Positions 17,572-26,832 of a DNA stretch of 56,826 bases are shown in pieces; position 1 is the stretch's first letter; every line of letters starts with the position of its first letter. The position numbers and the translations under genes are program-made. Source of the DNA: Thiomonas sp. FB-6 (lineage in GTDB: Bacteria > Pseudomonadota > Gammaproteobacteria > Burkholderiales > Burkholderiaceae_C). The DNA lies in contig NZ_KB898489.1 of NCBI RefSeq assembly GCF_000377645.1, positions 1 to 56,826 on the forward strand, read 5' to 3'. Below the pieces are notes generated by a model. The model had not been told where the DNA came from and did no database searches. It was given only the letters and a program-made list of their open reading frames with translations.

Positions 17572-17957
17572 ACAAACAGCGCACCAAGCTCGAGGTCATG
17601 CGCCAATGGGCTCGCACGCTCAAGATGGACGCGCACGCCCTGTGGCTCGCCGGGCGGGATCCGCGCACGCCCTGGTACGCCAAGGCGCTGGCTGTGGCGG
17701 TTGCGGCCTACGCGCTGTCGCCGCTGGACCTGATCCCGGATTTCATTCCGGTGCTCGGTTTGCTCGATGACCTACTCGTCGTGCCCCTGGGCATTGTGGT
17801 GGCGGTGCGTCTGATTCCGCCCGAAGTGATGGCCGAGCATCGCTGCGTGGCGGCAAGCGCGGGGGCACGGCCCGTCAGCCGGATTGCGGCAACGCTCATT
17901 GCGCTGACCTGGGTCGCCGCAGGCTTCGCGTTGCTTCGTGTATTGTGGGCGCGTTGA
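17568..17957 (+). CDS. DUF1232 (YkvA-type) membrane protein
   Basis: This 129-residue protein starts with TTG, overlapping the ATPase stop (TTGA) and preceded by GCGAGGGA. The DUF1232 signature is clear: [37 protein letters not shown] second hydrophobic segment lies near the C-terminus ([20 protein letters not shown]). Its biochemical role is unknown. Tight coupling to the ATPase-PAP2 gene suggests a shared membrane function. An internal ATG at 17598 is an alternative start but would leave the coupling unused. Confidence 0.85.
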   Translation: MNKQRTKLEVMRQWARTLKMDAHALWLAGRDPRTPWYAKALAVAVAAYALSPLDLIPDFIPVLGLLDDLLVVPLGIVVAVRLIPPEVMAEHRCVAASAGARPVSRIAATLIALTWVAAGFALLRVLWAR

Positions 17958-18127
17958 TGGCTCTCCCGGCAGACCCCATTCAAGCCGCACACAGGGGCTG
18001 CGGGCGACCGAATTTGCATGAATCGCGCCGGTGAGGGGCGCGGTCGAGTAGCTACGCCAACACCGAGGCAGTCGGGTCCGCCTGGCCTGAATTCGCTTCA
18101 GCGATCTGCCACTTCCGGTACCTGCCG

Positions 18128-18934
18128 TCAGTGCCCCACCGGCGTGCTGGGAACCGCGTGATCACTTCTTGGCATGACGCCAGCGCGCCACGCGCTGCGG
18201 CCTGCGCGCACCGCAGCCGCGAATGCGCCGGCCATTTCGACCGGATCGCGTGCGCGCGAAACCGCCGAACACAGCAACACCGCGTCAAAGCCAAGTTCCA
18301 TCGCGTGTGCCGCGTGCGAAGGCGCGCCGATGCCGGCATCGATGATCAGCACGGCCTGTGGCAGGCTACGCCGCAGGTACTGCAGTGCGAACGGGTTGAG
18401 CAGGCCCTGCCCTGATCCGATGGGCGCGCCCCAGGGCATGAGCACCGAGCAGCCGGCGTCAAGCAGGCGCTTGCAGCTGACCACGTCGTCCGTGCAGTAA
18501 GGCCAGACGACGAACCCTTCACGCACCAACGTCCTGGCGGCCTCGACGAGTTCAACGGGATCGGGCTGCAGCGAACCGCGATCTCCGATCACCTCGAGCT
18601 TGATCCAGTGCGTGTCGAACAATTCGCGTGCCATCATCGCGGCGTTGACGGCGCTTCGCGCATCCGTGCAGCCGGCGGTGTTGGGGAGAAGGCGGGCTCC
18701 GACAGCTCGCACCGTCTCGCGCAAGGTCGGCACGAAAGAATCGGCCTCGCTGCCTTGCTGGATGCGCTGGATGCCGACGGTGACGATCTCGGCACCGCTG
18801 GCGACGATCGAAGCGCGCATGATCTGCGCCGACGCAAAGCTCGCACTGCCGAGCAGCAGCCTGCTGCGCAGCTGCGCAGCGTCGACTTCCCAGACGCCAT
18901 CCGCAGGAGAGAAGGGTTCACCCATGGTCTTCAT
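18128..18934 (-). CDS. thiG: Thiazole synthase
   Basis: ThiG builds the thiazole phosphate ring of thiamine from deoxyxylulose phosphate, dehydroglycine and ThiS thiocarboxylate. The 268-residue product starts at an ATG that overlaps the upstream stop (TGATG). Family motifs: NTAGCTDARSAV, HWIKLEVIGD with the Schiff-base lysine Lys112, MPWGAPIGSGQGLLNP, and IIDAGIGAPSHAAHAMELGFDAVL. All are intact, so the enzyme should be active. The usual partners ThiS, ThiE and ThiC are not in the neighbourhood; only the oxidase is. Confidence 0.9.
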   Translation of the reverse strand: MKTMGEPFSPADGVWEVDAAQLRSRLLLGSASFASAQIMRASIVASGAEIVTVGIQRIQQGSEADSFVPTLRETVRAVGARLLPNTAGCTDARSAVNAAMMARELFDTHWIKLEVIGDRGSLQPDPVELVEAARTLVREGFVVWPYCTDDVVSCKRLLDAGCSVLMPWGAPIGSGQGLLNPFALQYLRRSLPQAVLIIDAGIGAPSHAAHAMELGFDAVLLCSAVSRARDPVEMAGAFAAAVRAGRSAWRAGVMPRSDHAVPSTPVGH

Positions 18935-20190
18935 CAGGTTCCGAGAAAGTTGAAGCGAATCGGCGGGAGCCGGCCGTCCACCAGGTCGGCCAGCGCCGCT
19001 GCCGAACCACACGCCAAGGTCCACCCCAGGCTGCCGTGCCCGGTATTGAGATACAGGTTGCGCAAGCGGCTTCGACCAATCAGGGGAACGTTGCCGGGAG
19101 TCATCGGGCGCAATCCGGTCCACGAAATTGCTCGCGACGTGTCGGCGGCACCGGGGAACATCGCCTCGACGCGCGCGGTCATCGCGGCACAGCGGCGATC
19201 GTCGATGACGCGCGTCCATCCTCCGACTTCCGCCATGCCCGCCACCCGCAGCCGATCGCCTAGCCGCGAGAAAACCAGCTTGTTGCGCTCATCGGTCAGC
19301 GAGACCTTCCAGGCCGCAGCCGCATCGGCAACCGGCAGGGTCACCGAGTATCCCTTGACCGGATGAATGTGCACCACGAGCCCTGCAGTGCGCGCAAGCG
19401 GCACGCTCCAACTCCCACATGCGAGCACGTAGGCATCGGCCGTGATGCGCTCGAACCGGCCATCCGCGGCCGTCGATTCGACATGCGCGATTGCGTTACC
19501 GGACCGGCACAACGACGTCACCGTCTGGCCCAGCAGGAAATGCACGCCCTCGCGCGCGCAATGCGCGGCCAATTCGCGGGTGAATGCGCAGGCATCGCCC
19601 GATTCGTCATAGGCGGTGTACGTCGCGCCCACCAGCCGGGCTCGCATCGCGCGCAGAGCGGGCTCGATCGACAGCGCCTCCTCGACGTCGACCAGGCGTC
19701 GCTCGCAGCCGAGTTCCTGCATGCGCCGGGTGCACCGCGCAGCGGCGCGCAGGGCGGAGCTGCTTGCATACAGATGCAGGATGCCGCGGCGCTGCTGGTC
19801 ATAGCTCAGCGAGCGGCGTTCGCGAAGCGCGTGGAGCATGTCCCGGCTGTACATCCCGAGCTGCAGGATGTCGTGCATGTTGCGTTCGGTTCGCCACGGC
19901 ACGCATTCGCGCAGGAATCGCATGCACCAGGCCCATTGCCGGGGGTCGGCGCGCAGCCGCAGCCGAAGCGGCGCGTTGTCGCGGCCCAGCCATGCCAGCA
20001 ACTGGCGGGGCACCCCGGGGTTGGCCCAGGGTTCCGCCCCGCTGACCGAGATCTGTCCGCCGTTGGCATGGCTGGTCTGCGACGCGACATGCGCCTGTCG
20101 CTCGACCACGGTGACTTCGTGTCCTTGCTCGCGCAGAAAAAAGGCTGACGCGACGCCGACCACTCCGGCGCCGAGAACGACGATCCTCAT
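18934..20190 (-). CDS. FAD-dependent amino-acid oxidase/dehydrogenase (ThiO role; DadA-like sequence)
   Basis: This 418-residue flavoprotein starts at 20190 with GGAG upstream. The FAD-binding Rossmann motif is IVVLGAGVVGVASAFFL. The sequence is closer to D-amino-acid dehydrogenase DadA than to classical ThiO: SHANGGQISVSGAEPWANPG near the N-terminus and WTGLRPMTPGNVPLIG and NLYLNTGHGSLGWTLACGS at the C-terminus. Its one-base overlap with thiG suggests it supplies dehydroglycine for thiazole synthesis, the ThiO job. In an alternative frame just upstream (about 20187-20320) a short stretch reads IGVKIAAPAVLSNGAMGF and ends with an ATGA overlap; it may be the tail of a lost upstream gene. Confidence 0.8.
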   Translation of the reverse strand: MRIVVLGAGVVGVASAFFLREQGHEVTVVERQAHVASQTSHANGGQISVSGAEPWANPGVPRQLLAWLGRDNAPLRLRLRADPRQWAWCMRFLRECVPWRTERNMHDILQLGMYSRDMLHALRERRSLSYDQQRRGILHLYASSSALRAAARCTRRMQELGCERRLVDVEEALSIEPALRAMRARLVGATYTAYDESGDACAFTRELAAHCAREGVHFLLGQTVTSLCRSGNAIAHVESTAADGRFERITADAYVLACGSWSVPLARTAGLVVHIHPVKGYSVTLPVADAAAAWKVSLTDERNKLVFSRLGDRLRVAGMAEVGGWTRVIDDRRCAAMTARVEAMFPGAADTSRAISWTGLRPMTPGNVPLIGRSRLRNLYLNTGHGSLGWTLACGSAAALADLVDGRLPPIRFNFLGT

Positions 20191-20341
20191 GATGCTCCGT
20201 GACGGCGGGTCAAGCACTCGGCGCGTGCCGCGGCGGCCGCGCGTGACATGGCGTGCAGGAATCCCATGGCCCCATTGGAGAGCACCGCGGGCGCGGCGAT
20301 CTTGACACCGATCAAGGGTCTCGGCCGCCGGGCTGAGCGCT

Positions 20342-23300
20342 TCAGTTCCCAGCCTGCCGCTGGGAATCATCCTTTTGCACCTGGGCCACGAGCCACTGAA
20401 GCAGTTGCGCGGAGGCGGTGGCGACGTTCTGGCCGGCGTGGATCTGCGCGTGCCACGCGGCGGCCTCGGAGTGCTCCAGCCCCTGCTGCGCGAAGAAACC
20501 TGTCAGCGGGCAAGCCTCGACTGCGGAGGGATGTGGAGGCTTCACGCCATGCATGTACTGCCAGTGGTACGCGAGCGCACCGAGCACATGGCGGATCTGC
20601 CCGCCCGGAGCCGCGCGCGGACGGGCCTGCTTCCACTGGACGAGTTCCTCGGCCGGCATTGGGCGGCCCAGGCCGTAGCCCTGCCCCGAGCCCGCCCCGA
20701 GGACCGTCACGGCCTCGATCACCGCGTCGTCCTCCAGCCCCTCGGCAACCACCTCGAGCTCGAAGTCGCGCCCCATCTGGACGATCGTGCTGACCAGACT
20801 GAGCGTTTGTACGGGAAGACTGCGAATCTGCAGCAACAAGCTCTGGTCGATCTTGATGGCGTCGAACGGCAGCAGCGACAGGCGGCGCAGGCTGCTATAC
20901 CCCGAGCCGAGATCATCCATGGCCAGCTTCACGCCGAGCCGGCGCAACTGCTCGATCGCCTGGTCCTGTTCGCGCGTCTCGATCCCCTGACTCTCGAGGA
21001 TCTCAAGCGTCAGCCGGTGCGGGGCAATGCCGTGGTGGCGCAGGCTTCGGTCGACAACCTCCACACAGCCACCGTCGAGCAAGGTGCTGGGCGGCAGGTT
21101 CACGGAAATCGCAATCTCCATCCCCTGCGCATCCCAGCTCGCAAGGTGGCCCAGGGCCTGGTCGAGGCCCAGTGAGAACAATCGGTCGAGCTCGGCGCTG
21201 CCCAGCAAGGGGAGAAAGACCCCCGGTGCAATGACCACACCGTCCGGCATCACGAGTCGCGCCAACGCTTCGACCTTGACCAGGCGTCGGCTCTTCAGGT
21301 CGATCACGGGTTGTACGAACATGCGCAGGCCGCCGTTGAGCAGCTGATTCCGGTACTCGCGCGCCTGGTCCTGCGCGATGACGGGTGCAGGTGCCGCGCA
21401 CAGGCTCCAGATCTGCTCCCAGCGATGTTTGAGGCTACGCGAGAATTGCCGCATCAGATCTGATTCGAATTGATTCGGGTAGGCGCCGAACAGGCCGAGC
21501 ACCACCACCCCCTGCCCCGCCGCGTTGAGCACGGGGATGCTGATGGCCGAACGGATGGCGAGATTCTCCACGTGGGGGGCCCATCCCTGCCAGGCGGCAT
21601 ATCGTGTATCACGCACGAAAGATGCGGAGCTCTCGACCTGCAGCGAGCGCCAAGCCCGCGCTGTCAGTGCCTGCCCACGCTCGGATGTAGGGTCGAGCAC
21701 GGGCTCCCATCCTGGCTTTTGCAGCAGATCCGCAAGAGCGCGGGCCTGGGGCCCCGCGCTGCCCTCGACGGCGAACGCACCGTTGGATGTCAGGCGCAGC
21801 AGAAGGGTCGCCTGCATTCCGGGCAAGGCACTGAGCTCGGCGATGCCCGCGTGGCTCGCATCGACCCATAGTGAGCCTTGTGCCGGCAAGGGCGTAGCCA
21901 GCACGTCCAGGTAGGCTGCCGTGGTCAGCGCTCCCGCGTCGAGTTCGGCCTGGAAGTCTTCCTGCAGGCGCTCCTCGGCCGTGTGCAGAATGCTCAGACG
22001 TTCGCGCGCGCGCAAGGGAACGTGGTTCAGTTGCTCGGCAAGAAGCTTGCGGTAAAGGCCTTGCGCCCGCGACAGCCAGGCTCCACCTACGCCGCACAGC
22101 GCGTGAACCTGGCCGAGCCGTCGCGCGCGAGCCACTATAGCCTCGCGCGTTGTCTGAGGGTGGAGCAAAAAACCCAGGTGCGCGGCCTGCCGTCGCAGTA
22201 GCACCTGCATCTCCTGCTCCGTCAGGGTACGCAGGACCGCCTCGGGGGCTTCGTCGCGCTGCAATTCGCGATAGAACTTCTCGGCGAATGCCGTGCCTAC
22301 CTCGACGAAATGCACCTTGGCCTTGTCCAGCAAGCGTGCCGCCTCGGTCCCAAAGGGATCGTTGTCCTGCTCGCCTTCGAACAAACCAGCACCCGCTGAG
22401 CTCACGCGCCACCAACTGGAGCGGTCGTGCTTATGCTGCTTGCACTGATACATCGCGGCATCGGCTTGCCGGATGAGCGCATCGCTCTCCTTGGCATCGC
22501 CGGGAAAAATCGCGATACCCATGGTCATGCCGACTTCCGCGCGCTGTCCATGTCCGACGATGAACGGCGACTCTACGGCCTGATGCAGACGATCGAGCGC
22601 ACTGGCCAATTGATCTGCCAAATCTGGGGCGTCCAGATCGTCGAGAACAATGACAAATTCGTCACCACCCAGGCGAACCAGAAGGTCAGAGGCGCGCAAT
22701 CGCGATTGCAGACGCTCTGTCAGTGCACGCAACAGCGCGTCCCCAGCATCGTGCCCAAGCGTATCGTTCACCTGCTTGAAGTCATCCAGATCGAGCATCC
22801 CAACCGCCACGACATGGCCGCTGCGCTCGGCCCGGGCAAGCATTCGAGGTAGATCGTGATTCAGCGAACGACGATTGGCCAGTCCCGTCAGGGGGTCATG
22901 CAAGGACTCGAAGGCGATCCGCTGCTGCAGGGCGTCGCGCGCAGTGACATCGACCACGGTCCACACGACCAGGCGCTTTCCAACCTCGTAGGTCATGTTG
23001 GCGGAGAGGTCGCAGGCGATCAGATCTCCGCCCTGGCGAACGAGGGAGGCACTGGTGAGCTGGGCGGATCCGGTTTCGTACAGTTGTGGATAAAGCACCT
23101 TGACGCGGTCGAACGAGGCTTCGTCTGCATACAGCGCGCGCGTCTCGCGGCCTACGAGGTCTTGGACGTCCCGGTACCCCAGCATGGAAGCAAAGTGGGC
23201 GTTCGCGTCGACGATGCGTCGACCGCGCGTCATGACGATGCCCACAAGCGCATTGGTCAACAAGCTCTCTCGCAGCGCTCGATTACGCTTGTCCTCGGCC

Positions 23301-24283
23301 AGCAGGTCGATCCTGTCCAATCCGCTTGAGACATCCCGCGCGATCTGCTCGAGCAGATTGCGCAGGTCCGCGTCGAAGACATTCTCCTCCTCGTGGTAGA
23401 CGGCCAGCACCGCCCAGATCGTGCCCCTGCGAAACAAGGGTAGCGCGGCATTGGAGCGCAGCCCGAAGGCCCGCGCATGCTCGCGCCATGGCGCCAGGGT
23501 CGGCTCCGCTGCATAGGCATTGTTGAACTGTGCGTTGCCGTCGCGCCAGGCGCGGCCGACACTCCCTCGTCCACTGGGACTGCGTTCGTTGGTTGTGATT
23601 GCAACGGTCTCGACAGCCTCGATTCGCCCGGAAACGGCCAGGAATTCAAAACGGCCTTGCGCGTTCGGGCGCGCGACATAGGCTAGTGCGAGGTGCGCAT
23701 GCTGGGTTGCCAGGTCGCACATCGACTGGAGCAAATGGACTTCGTCTTCATGCACGCTGATCGCGTGATTGACGCTTGCGAGCAGGCTGTTGAATTCCAG
23801 CAATCGCCCTAGTCGACGCTCGGAACGTTGCCGATGGGCGACTTCCGACTGCAGCTGGCGAGCAAAGTCTTGCTCGCCATCCGTGCGCGGCCCTGCCGAG
23901 ACGCAATCCACCCCGACCGGCGCCTTAGCGTCGCGGATGGAGCCAAAGAAGTCGGACACCCGCTTTTGGTCGTCTCTGCGAGGGAACATCGTCAGAGTAG
24001 CCTTCCTCGCGCGCCCATCCGGGCCCCCGAGCTCCACTTGTCTCTGGTAGATATCACCAGGCGCGAGCGCGGCCAGGCGCCTCGCGAGCTCGGATTGCTC
24101 ATCCGTATCGCCCAAGGGCAGCCGCGCGCAACCGCGCTCGACATCCTCGCGCGTTATGCCCAGCATGTTCGCAAAGGCGCGATCAGCGTCGAGGATGCGT
24201 AGGGCCTGATCCGCGACGAAGAATGACTCGAGATCGTGCGCTTCACCGGTGAGCACGCTCAGCTTCGATGCTTCGAGGTCCAT
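20342..24283 (-). CDS. Multi-sensor c-di-GMP protein: PAS-GAF-PAS-GGDEF-globin-GAF-EAL
   Basis: The start at 24283 has AGGAGAAGG upstream; an in-frame ATG 64 codons earlier has none. The product is 1313 residues. Domain order, approximate: PAS 10-110; GAF 165-330; PAS 340-455; GGDEF 455-625 with intact RLGGDEF (motif 539-543); a protoglobin-type sensor 640-780 whose F-helix pattern GQVHALCGVGGAW carries the likely proximal haem His at 727; a second GAF 800-960; EAL 970-1210 with intact EALAR (1005-1007), MDDLGSGYSS and AEGLED; and a His/Cys-containing tail ending near 1313. Both catalytic motifs are intact, so synthesis and breakdown of c-di-GMP are possible, gated by oxygen or nitric oxide at the haem. 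No transmembrane segment is seen, so it is cytosolic. Confidence 0.88.
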   Translation of the reverse strand: MDLEASKLSVLTGEAHDLESFFVADQALRILDADRAFANMLGITREDVERGCARLPLGDTDEQSELARRLAALAPGDIYQRQVELGGPDGRARKATLTMFPRRDDQKRVSDFFGSIRDAKAPVGVDCVSAGPRTDGEQDFARQLQSEVAHRQRSERRLGRLLEFNSLLASVNHAISVHEDEVHLLQSMCDLATQHAHLALAYVARPNAQGRFEFLAVSGRIEAVETVAITTNERSPSGRGSVGRAWRDGNAQFNNAYAAEPTLAPWREHARAFGLRSNAALPLFRRGTIWAVLAVYHEEENVFDADLRNLLEQIARDVSSGLDRIDLLAEDKRNRALRESLLTNALVGIVMTRGRRIVDANAHFASMLGYRDVQDLVGRETRALYADEASFDRVKVLYPQLYETGSAQLTSASLVRQGGDLIACDLSANMTYEVGKRLVVWTVVDVTARDALQQRIAFESLHDPLTGLANRRSLNHDLPRMLARAERSGHVVAVGMLDLDDFKQVNDTLGHDAGDALLRALTERLQSRLRASDLLVRLGGDEFVIVLDDLDAPDLADQLASALDRLHQAVESPFIVGHGQRAEVGMTMGIAIFPGDAKESDALIRQADAAMYQCKQHKHDRSSWWRVSSAGAGLFEGEQDNDPFGTEAARLLDKAKVHFVEVGTAFAEKFYRELQRDEAPEAVLRTLTEQEMQVLLRRQAAHLGFLLHPQTTREAIVARARRLGQVHALCGVGGAWLSRAQGLYRKLLAEQLNHVPLRARERLSILHTAEERLQEDFQAELDAGALTTAAYLDVLATPLPAQGSLWVDASHAGIAELSALPGMQATLLLRLTSNGAFAVEGSAGPQARALADLLQKPGWEPVLDPTSERGQALTARAWRSLQVESSASFVRDTRYAAWQGWAPHVENLAIRSAISIPVLNAAGQGVVVLGLFGAYPNQFESDLMRQFSRSLKHRWEQIWSLCAAPAPVIAQDQAREYRNQLLNGGLRMFVQPVIDLKSRRLVKVEALARLVMPDGVVIAPGVFLPLLGSAELDRLFSLGLDQALGHLASWDAQGMEIAISVNLPPSTLLDGGCVEVVDRSLRHHGIAPHRLTLEILESQGIETREQDQAIEQLRRLGVKLAMDDLGSGYSSLRRLSLLPFDAIKIDQSLLLQIRSLPVQTLSLVSTIVQMGRDFELEVVAEGLEDDAVIEAVTVLGAGSGQGYGLGRPMPAEELVQWKQARPRAAPGGQIRHVLGALAYHWQYMHGVKPPHPSAVEACPLTGFFAQQGLEHSEAAAWHAQIHAGQNVATASAQLLQWLVAQVQKDDSQRQAGN

Positions 24284-24479
24284 CTGACCTTCTCCTGACG
24301 GTGCGCTCGCAATCCTGCGCTCTAGGTGCCGTGAAGTAGCGATCGTTCCAATCCAAGTTGGAGGTGCCCTATGCGTCCTCGACGAATCCCCATCCTGCGA
24401 AAGTCCTCTCATTGTGGCTCGCGCATCGCGTGCCTTCCATCGAATTTCGGCGCGAGGAGGCAGCAATTGCGACAAATGT

Positions 24480-24655
24480 CACGCCAATGCGTTTCCGAGT
24501 GATCTGGGCGATCCGACCAACGGCTCCAGAACAGGTCGATCACCGCGCCCAAGTAAAGCCACCCCTCGTCGCTGGCGATATAGATGACCAGCGCCACCGG
24601 CCCACGATATCGGCTTGGCCTCCTCGATCCCAGGGGCTGGCGGCTGAATGCGCCA
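24480..24655 (-). pseudogene. Decayed IS3-family transposase OrfB fragment
   Basis: The minus strand reads VALVIYIASDEGWLYLGAVI, matching the first-aspartate block of IS3 OrfB proteins (ADITYIATDEGWLYLAVVLD). PPAPGIEEAKPISWAG comes just before it in another frame. Frameshifts and missing ends make it a relic. It lies in the nrd upstream region, just before the FNR-like site. Confidence 0.6.
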
Positions 24656-24666
24656 GTAGAGAATGC

Positions 24667-24680
24667 TTGATGCAGAGCAA
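24667..24680 (+). promoter_or_regulatory. FNR-box-like site upstream of nrdD
   Basis: TTGAT-GCAG-AGCAA matches the FNR consensus TTGAT-N4-ATCAA at nine of ten positions. Its centre is about 51 bp upstream of the centre of the first NrdR palindrome. If it acts at -41.5, transcription would start near 24715. An FNR protein is encoded at 37396-38160. Confidence 0.45.
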
Positions 24681-24716
24681 AAGTCATGCGCGAGCCTGAG
24701 GATTGAGGAGTTTGCA

Positions 24717-24764
24717 ACACTAGCGCTAGTGTCTATGATTGCCATGAGCCACTAGATCTAGTGG
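24717..24764 (+). promoter_or_regulatory. Pair of NrdR boxes upstream of nrdD
   Basis: Two perfect 16-bp palindromes occur: ACACTAGCGCTAGTGT (24717-24732) and CCACTAGATCTAGTGG (24749-24764). Their centres are 32 bp apart, three helical turns. NrdR boxes (consensus ACACWATATATWGTGT) come as such pairs upstream of ribonucleotide reductase operons. The outer ACAC/GTGT-type bases match; the centre is more GC-rich than the consensus. They end 14 bp before the nrdD start, so binding would block initiation. Confidence 0.8.
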
Positions 24765-24777
24765 AATGGGAGCCCTG

Positions 24778-26793
24778 ATGTTCTCCGATGCGACGACCCC
24801 GACCCTCCATGTGATCAAGCGCGACGGCAGCCTGCGCTCCTTCGATGCGCACAAGATCGCCAGTGCGCTGGCGCGCGCGGGCCAGGCCGCCGGCGAGTTC
24901 GATGCCGCGCGGGCGCTGCAGTTGACCCGCGCCGGCGTGCTGCCGCGCCTGGCCGCGCTCGGAGCGCCGACACCGCATATCGAACAGATCCAGGACGCCG
25001 TGGAGGCCACGCTGTTCGATGCCGGCCACCGCGCGACGCTGCGTGCCTACATCGTCTACCGCGAGCAGCACCGCAAGCTGCGCGACGCGCGACGCAGTCT
25101 GGTCGACGTCGAGGCCTCGATGAACGAGTACCTGCAGCAGACGGATTGGCGGGTCAACGCCAATGCCAACCAGGGCTATTCGCTGGGCGGACTGATCCTC
25201 AACGTCTCCGGCAAGGTGGTGGCCAATTACTGGCTGGATCACGTCTACCCGCCCGAGATCGGCCAGGCCCACCGCGCCGCCGACATCCACATCCACGATC
25301 TGGACATGCTCAGCGGCTACTGCGCCGGATGGTCCCTGCGCACCTTGCTGCAGGAAGGGCTCAACGGCGTTCCTGGCAAGGTGGAATCGGGACCTCCGGA
25401 GCACCTGAGCAGCGCCGTCGGACAGATCGTCAACTTTCTCGGCACCATGCAGAACGAGTGGGCCGGGGCGCAGGCCTTCAGCTCCTTCGATACCTACCTC
25501 GCACCCTACGTGCGCAAGGACGGCCTGGACTACGCGCAGGTGCGCCAGTGCGTGCAGGAGCTGATCTACAACCTCAACGTGCCCTCGCGCTGGGGCACGC
25601 AGACACCCTTCACCAACCTGACCTTCGACTGGGTCTGCCCCGAGGACCTGCGCGAGCAGGTTCCGTGCATCGGCGGGCGCGAGATGCCCTTCCACTACGG
25701 CGAATTGCAGGCCGAGATGGACCTGATCAACCGCGCCTACATCGACGTGATGAGCGCCGGCGACGCCCGCGGCCGGGTGTTCACCTTTCCGATCCCCACC
25801 TACAACATCACCTCCGATTTCGACTGGGACAGCCCCAATGCGCGGGCGCTGTTCGAGATGACGGCGCGCTACGGCCTGCCGTACTTCCAGAACTTCATCA
25901 ACTCGGAACTCAGGCCCCACCAGATCCGCTCCATGTGCTGCCGCCTGCAGCTCGACCTGCGCGAGTTGCTCAAGCGCGGCAACGGCCTGTTCGGCTCGGC
26001 GGAACAGACCGGTTCGCTCGGGGTCGTCACGATCAATTGCGCGCGCCTGGGACATGTGCACGCGGGCGACGAAGCCGGCCTGTTCGCGCGCCTGGATGAG
26101 CTGCTGGAACTCGGGCGCCAGAGCCTGGAGATCAAACGCAAGGTGATCCAGCGCCTGATCGACCAGGGACTGTTCCCCTACACCCGGCGCTATCTGGGCA
26201 CCCTGCGCAACCACTTTTCCACCCTGGGCGTGAATGGCATCCACGAGATGATCCGCAACTTCACGCGGGACGCGCACGGCATCACCACCGACTCCGGTCA
26301 CGCGCTGGCGGCCCGGCTGCTGGATCACGTGCGCGCGCGCATGGTCGCCTTCCAGGAAGAGACCGGGCATCTGTACAACCTGGAGGCCACGCCGGCCGAA
26401 GGCACGACCTACCGCTTCGCCAAGGAAGACCGCAAGCGCTACCCCGGCATCCTGCAGGCGGGCACGGCGCGCAACCCCTACTACACCAATTCCTCGCAAT
26501 TGCCGGTGGACTTCACCGACGATCCCTTCGAGGCGCTGGAGCGCCAGGACGAGCTGCAGCGCAAGTACACCGGCGGCACCGTGCTGCACCTGTACATGCG
26601 CGAACGCCTGTCCGGCGCCGAGGCCTGCCGCGATCTGGTGCGGCGAGCGCTGACCCGCTTTCGCCTGCCCTACATCACCGTCACCCCGACCTTCTCGATC
26701 TGCCCCAGCCACGGCTACCTCGACGGACACCACGAGTTCTGTCCGAAGTGCGATGCCGAGATCCTGGCGCGCAAGCAGCGCCAGGCGGCCTGA
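24778..26793 (+). CDS. nrdD: Anaerobic (class III) ribonucleoside-triphosphate reductase, large part without the glycyl-radical segment
   Basis: NrdD reduces NTPs to dNTPs without oxygen. The start at 24778 follows GGGAG (24768-24772); an in-frame ATG at 24766 has no such site. The 672-residue product has an N-terminal ATP-cone domain (VIKRDGSLRSFDAHKIASAL), the barrel with active-site cysteine region RSMCCRLQ and TINCARLG, and a C-terminal zinc ribbon (ICPSHGYL, then FCPKCDAEIL). The glycyl-radical motif RVxGY expected after the zinc ribbon is missing: the gene ends in TGA (26791-26793) and the motif lies on the next small ORF in the same frame. Two NrdR boxes and an FNR-like site precede it. 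Confidence 0.92.
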   Translation: MFSDATTPTLHVIKRDGSLRSFDAHKIASALARAGQAAGEFDAARALQLTRAGVLPRLAALGAPTPHIEQIQDAVEATLFDAGHRATLRAYIVYREQHRKLRDARRSLVDVEASMNEYLQQTDWRVNANANQGYSLGGLILNVSGKVVANYWLDHVYPPEIGQAHRAADIHIHDLDMLSGYCAGWSLRTLLQEGLNGVPGKVESGPPEHLSSAVGQIVNFLGTMQNEWAGAQAFSSFDTYLAPYVRKDGLDYAQVRQCVQELIYNLNVPSRWGTQTPFTNLTFDWVCPEDLREQVPCIGGREMPFHYGELQAEMDLINRAYIDVMSAGDARGRVFTFPIPTYNITSDFDWDSPNARALFEMTARYGLPYFQNFINSELRPHQIRSMCCRLQLDLRELLKRGNGLFGSAEQTGSLGVVTINCARLGHVHAGDEAGLFARLDELLELGRQSLEIKRKVIQRLIDQGLFPYTRRYLGTLRNHFSTLGVNGIHEMIRNFTRDAHGITTDSGHALAARLLDHVRARMVAFQEETGHLYNLEATPAEGTTYRFAKEDRKRYPGILQAGTARNPYYTNSSQLPVDFTDDPFEALERQDELQRKYTGGTVLHLYMRERLSGAEACRDLVRRALTRFRLPYITVTPTFSICPSHGYLDGHHEFCPKCDAEILARKQRQAA

Positions 26794-26832
26794 GTCCATT
26801 GCCCGCCACAACCCGACCTGGAGATGACCACC

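Noticed and set aside
20187-20320. Short minus-strand stretch reading IGVKIAAPAVLSNGAMGF as thiS
   Set aside because: It lacks the C-terminal Gly-Gly of ThiS and has no start; at best it is the tail of a lost gene.
26791-26793. TGA between nrdD and the radical ORF as a selenocysteine codon
   Set aside because: No selenocysteine insertion hairpin is evident and the position is not an active-site Cys; a separate ribosome site explains the small ORF better.
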